A model generated the notes under the pieces. It saw only the letters and a program-made list of their open reading frames with translations. It did no database searches and was not told the DNA's origin. Positions 13,750 through 15,904 of a DNA stretch of 15,904 nucleotides are shown one piece after another. Source of the DNA: Cyanobacteria bacterium HKST-UBA02 (lineage in GTDB: Bacteria > Cyanobacteriota > Vampirovibrionia > Obscuribacterales > Obscuribacteraceae); contig JAGQHH010000033.1 in NCBI GenBank assembly GCA_020431945.1, positions 1 to 15,904 of the forward strand, read 5' to 3'. The first letter of the stretch is position 1. Each line of letters opens with the position of its first letter. Made by a program: the position numbers and the translations under genes.

Positions 13750-14039
13750 ATCGACACATCCTGGCGCTAAGAAGACTGTAATCCGGCGCCCTCTCGGCTC
13801 GCCTGGCAGCCCCTGCGGGTATTGCCGCCCATGGTAGTGTGTTGTTCTTTATTGTTCTGGCTTGAATAGAGAATCTCGGTCTTTTTAAGATTTTGAGGTC
13901 AACCGTTTATTCCCATCTTATTTTCTTGCAAAGCTAAAACCACAGAGCACCCGTACTCCAGATCACCAGAAGCCCTGCGGCTTCCAGTCGGTCATGGTTG
14001 CTCGTATCTTCCAGATAGCTGAGAAGGAGTAATAGCAGG
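13750..14039. other. Intergenic region before the PGA-hydrolase-like gene
   Basis: These 290 nt hold no convincing gene. Positions 13840-13930 are notably AT-rich for this window. GGCGC/GCGCC near 13763-13790 (5 bp, long loop) is the best but poor terminator candidate for the secreted-protein gene. GAAGCC-CTGC-GGCTTC (about 13970-13985) is a small 6-bp hairpin in the likely leader. AAGGAG (14024-14029) is the ribosome site for the next gene. Confidence 0.4.
13862..13891 (+). promoter_or_regulatory. Weak promoter candidate upstream of the PGA-hydrolase-like gene
   Basis: TTGAAT (13862-13867) and TAAGAT (13886-13891) are 18 nt apart, each 4/6 to consensus, within the AT-rich stretch. It would give a leader of about 140 nt containing the 6-bp hairpin. 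Confidence 0.3.
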
Positions 14040-14675
14040 ATGGCTGACAAATTCCAGTCACTCCGGCAGTTGAGACGCAGTCTGGAAGAAGGGCGAGACT
14101 TCAGGATCACCTGTATCGACAGGGGAAGCCAGATCACTGTTCTCGCCCCGCATGGAGGCTTTATCGAGCCCGGCACCTCGGCAATCGCCAGGGGAATCGC
14201 CGGTGACGATTTCAACCTCTATGACTTCCAGGGACTGGTTCGCGAAAAGCCTTACGAGCTGCACGTCACCTCCACCAGGTTTCGTGATCCCGCTCTTACC
14301 AGGCTGATCAAGAAATCTCGACTGACCCTTTCCGTTCATGGCATGGGCAAAGTGGACAGATGGTCCGTCTGGCTTGGCGGACTCGACTGTTCCACCCGCA
14401 TCCTGGTCATGAGCGCGCTTTCCCTGAAAGGCTTCAGGATTAATCCGAATCCGCCCAAGTACAAGGGCGAGCACCGACAGAACGTGGTCAATCTCAACGG
14501 GCGCGGCGGCGTTCAGCTCGAGCTCCCCGAAGACTTGATCGATTCATTCTTCAGCGATGCAGTGCCTTTCGCCGGTCCGGCAACCGCTCTCAAGCGGAAC
14601 AGCCGGTTCGTCGAATTCACCGGCGCCGTCAGGCAGGGTCTCCTGGAGGCTCTTCCCGAGCGTCTGCACGCCTGA
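14040..14675 (+). CDS. Poly-gamma-glutamate hydrolase family protein (PghP/DUF867)
   Basis: This 211-residue protein resembles the zinc-dependent poly-gamma-glutamate hydrolase family best known from Bacillus phages. The key string APHGGFIEPGTSAIA carries H38 and E43; YELHVTSTRFRDP gives H75; LSVHGMG gives H100. These match the carboxypeptidase-like zinc and catalytic positions of PghP. No signal peptide or membrane segment is seen, so it acts in the cytoplasm or is released by lysis. Family members cleave gamma-linked glutamate chains; the true substrate in non-Bacillus hosts is generally unknown. AAGGAG lies 10 nt before the ATG. In this window it is followed by a membrane protein with a second peptidase-like fold. 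No phage structural genes are nearby, so a prophage origin is unsupported. Confidence 0.82.
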   Translation: MADKFQSLRQLRRSLEEGRDFRITCIDRGSQITVLAPHGGFIEPGTSAIARGIAGDDFNLYDFQGLVREKPYELHVTSTRFRDPALTRLIKKSRLTLSVHGMGKVDRWSVWLGGLDCSTRILVMSALSLKGFRINPNPPKYKGEHRQNVVNLNGRGGVQLELPEDLIDSFFSDAVPFAGPATALKRNSRFVEFTGAVRQGLLEALPERLHA

Positions 14676-14703
14676 AACTCACAATACTCGAACATACCCA
14701 GAA

Positions 14704-14732
14704 GACCGCCGGGCCAGCGCCACGGCGGTCTA
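14704..14732 (+). terminator. Hairpin just ahead of the membrane papain-like gene
   Basis: AGACCGCCG (14704-14712) and CGGCGGTCT (14724-14732) form a perfect 9-bp stem with an 11-nt loop that can pair again (GGC/GCC). There is no U-run; the stem ends 3 nt before the GGAGG ribosome site of the next gene. It may be a weak terminator or attenuator, or it may affect translation of the downstream gene. Confidence 0.4.
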
Positions 14733-14744
14733 GATGGAGGTAAC

Positions 14745-15779
14745 ATGCTTTACCGTCTGCGCAAAACCGCTGTTTCGTTCGCTTATCTGGCTCTGATCTG
14801 GCTCACCTGGCAGTGGTTCCAGGGCGATACCGCCTGGACCTTCAGCATCGGTTGTGTCACGGTGAGCGGGCTCTGGCTCGCCCTCACGTGGTTCCAGCTC
14901 GGCCATCTCTTCGACACCTATTTCGACGGCTTCTCCAGACTCAAGATGCTCCTGCCGATCACGGTCGGGCTGGCTCTTTCCGGTCTGGCTCTCTGGACCG
15001 CCGGTCCGGTCGAGCTCAAGGCCGCAGCCGGCTTCGAGCTCCTCGTCTGGCTCGTCATCTACATCCGCTACCGGATCAACCGCAAGAAATACATCACCCA
15101 GGGTCACGGTCCTCTGCCGAAAAATGCCTGGGTGAACCCGCCGGTGGAAGTGCTCCAGGACCTCGACCTGGTCCTCACCAGCGGTCGCATGGCTGACCGT
15201 TTGCATGAAAGCGTCGGTCACGGCGAGGTTGCGGTCCGCGGTCCCCGGGGCGAGATGATGTTGCTCAGCACCTACATGGAAAAGGGCGTCGTCCTGCACC
15301 GGGCCGACCTGGTGGCCAGCAAGCTCCTCAAGCGTGGTCACTACATCGTCCTGCGCCTTGCCGAGCCTGTCTCCGACCTCAAGAAGGAGCTGGCCCCTGA
15401 GCTGGGTCAGATCATGCTCGAGCAGAACATCGCCTATCGCGACGCCACCAACCGTCGCCGGGAAAAGGTGATCAGCAAGCTTCCCCTGCCTGGCTTCATC
15501 AAGCGCTGGCTGACAGCGAAGCTGAAGGCCACCGGCTATGACTGGGTGGGTCTGGTGATCGGCCAGCGTCATGAAGATCGCTGGACCTGCATAGGCATCT
15601 GCCTGGAGCTCTACCACCGCCTGGGGATCAAGACCTCCCAGTACGGCACCGGGCTCCTCGGTCTGGGAACCGGCATCCTCGACCCGATCAAGCCGGCACG
15701 CTTCCTTTCGGACAGGGCTTTCCGCATCCTCACCGTGGAGGACAGAGCCGCGTTCGAGAAGGCCAGAGCAGAAGCCTGA
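14745..15779 (+). CDS. Membrane protein with permuted papain-like (YiiX/NlpC-P60 type) domain
   Basis: Four hydrophobic segments (about 9-25, 34-52, 67-86 and 93-109) anchor this 344-residue protein, followed by a basic stretch (RYRINRKK) that should be cytoplasmic. From about 135 the sequence suggests a permuted NlpC/P60 fold: DLVLTSGRMA matches the GDIxLTRG start, H159 in VGHGEVAV is the likely catalytic His (as in SHVGI of relatives), and C286 in the C-x-E-L motif of WTCIGICLELYHRLGI is the likely nucleophile. Relatives hydrolyse amide or ester bonds in peptides or lipids. The fold call is by motif only. ATG 14745 has GGAGG about 6 nt upstream. The preceding gene is also a peptidase-like hydrolase, separated by 69 nt and a hairpin. 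Confidence 0.62.
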   Translation: MLYRLRKTAVSFAYLALIWLTWQWFQGDTAWTFSIGCVTVSGLWLALTWFQLGHLFDTYFDGFSRLKMLLPITVGLALSGLALWTAGPVELKAAAGFELLVWLVIYIRYRINRKKYITQGHGPLPKNAWVNPPVEVLQDLDLVLTSGRMADRLHESVGHGEVAVRGPRGEMMLLSTYMEKGVVLHRADLVASKLLKRGHYIVLRLAEPVSDLKKELAPELGQIMLEQNIAYRDATNRRREKVISKLPLPGFIKRWLTAKLKATGYDWVGLVIGQRHEDRWTCIGICLELYHRLGIKTSQYGTGLLGLGTGILDPIKPARFLSDRAFRILTVEDRAAFEKARAEA

Positions 15780-15786
15780 GCCCGTC

Positions 15787-15847
15787 GAGATGTGGACTGA
15801 GGAGATTGCCCCGAGCAGTCTCCTTCAGTCCCATCTCATTTCTTTCA
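15787..15847 (+). terminator. Strong terminator hairpin after the papain-like gene
   Basis: GAGATG-GGACTGA-GGAGA on the left pairs with TCTCC-TCAGTCC-CATCTC on the right: 18 pairs with one unpaired base on each side (T15793 and one T on the right arm), a loop of about 13 nt, followed by ATTTCTTTC. It lies 7 nt after the stop codon. Confidence 0.75.
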
Positions 15848-15859
15848 AATCCTACTTCT

Positions 15860-15868
15860 TGTTATAGT
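15860..15868 (+). promoter_or_regulatory. Extended -10 promoter for a gene beyond the window
   Basis: TG-T-TATAGT is an extended -10 (5/6) right after the terminator. The GGGAG at 15895-15899 looks like a ribosome site, so a plus-strand gene probably starts just past 15904. Confidence 0.4.
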
Positions 15869-15904
15869 ATTTTCTCTTGACCGCAATTATTCACGGGAGT
15901 GACA

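Noticed and set aside
14040..14675. Prophage remnant based on the PghP-like gene
   Set aside because: No integrase, structural or lysis genes, no attachment repeats, and ordinary base composition around it.
14730..15617. Minus-strand frame opposite the membrane papain-like gene
   Set aside because: Its composition (Asp/Glu/His/Gly-rich, no domain) is typical of an antisense frame; the plus-strand gene has a good ribosome site, membrane segments and catalytic motif.
1..15904. CRISPR array, tRNA, rRNA, insertion sequence or toxin-antitoxin pair
   Set aside because: Reading both strands gave no regularly spaced repeats, no tRNA-like cloverleaf, no transposase motifs, and no small two-gene toxin module.

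Overview
The window is a GC-rich bacterial chromosomal segment with about 16 protein genes, short intergenic gaps and mostly good Shine-Dalgarno sites. I see no rRNA, tRNA, CRISPR array, insertion sequence or phage genes. The taxon cannot be fixed from sequence alone. From memory, the class V aminotransferase (9873-10994) closely follows the cyanobacterial alanine-glyoxylate aminotransferase pattern. Together with the DUF4259-TPR protein and the absence of photosynthesis genes, this makes a non-photosynthetic relative of Cyanobacteria possible, but that is a weak inference.

Layout. Positions 1-3100 (minus) hold a stress and redox cluster read thioredoxin -> universal stress protein -> cation efflux transporter. 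The last two overlap by 4 nt, and a terminator-like hairpin (34-64) follows. Both end proteins carry unusual C-terminal additions. Positions 3104-4819 (minus) hold a Nudix hydrolase and an inorganic pyrophosphatase 3 nt apart. Positions 4820-5110 are non-coding, with a long imperfect inverted repeat. Positions 5111-6082 (minus) encode a DUF4259-TPR protein, divergent from a GNAT acetyltransferase and a methyltransferase (6177-7378, plus, 4-nt overlap). A second, unrelated TPMT-like methyltransferase (7354-7977, minus) converges on these with a 25-nt overlap.

Positions 8194-9330 encode a leucine dehydrogenase with a clear terminator. A small Cys-rich zinc-ribbon-like protein starting at TTG (9416-9778) and a PLP aminotransferase (9873-10994) follow. 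Positions 10996-12737 (minus) form a two-gene operon of a di-iron ferritin-like protein and a TetR regulator whose stop and start overlap (TAATG). A near-perfect 30-bp palindrome just downstream of an extended -10 is the likely autoregulatory operator.

Positions 12943-15779 (plus) hold three cell-envelope type genes: a secreted Tyr/Pro-rich protein, a poly-gamma-glutamate-hydrolase-family protein, and a membrane protein with a permuted papain-like (YiiX/NlpC-P60) domain. A strong 18-bp terminator hairpin follows, then a promoter-like sequence and ribosome site for a gene beyond the window.

The most interesting material is the redox/metal cluster with its two C-terminal extensions, the self-contained TetR/di-iron unit with its operator, and the paired envelope hydrolases. 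I do not see a clearly new multi-gene defence or mobile system.
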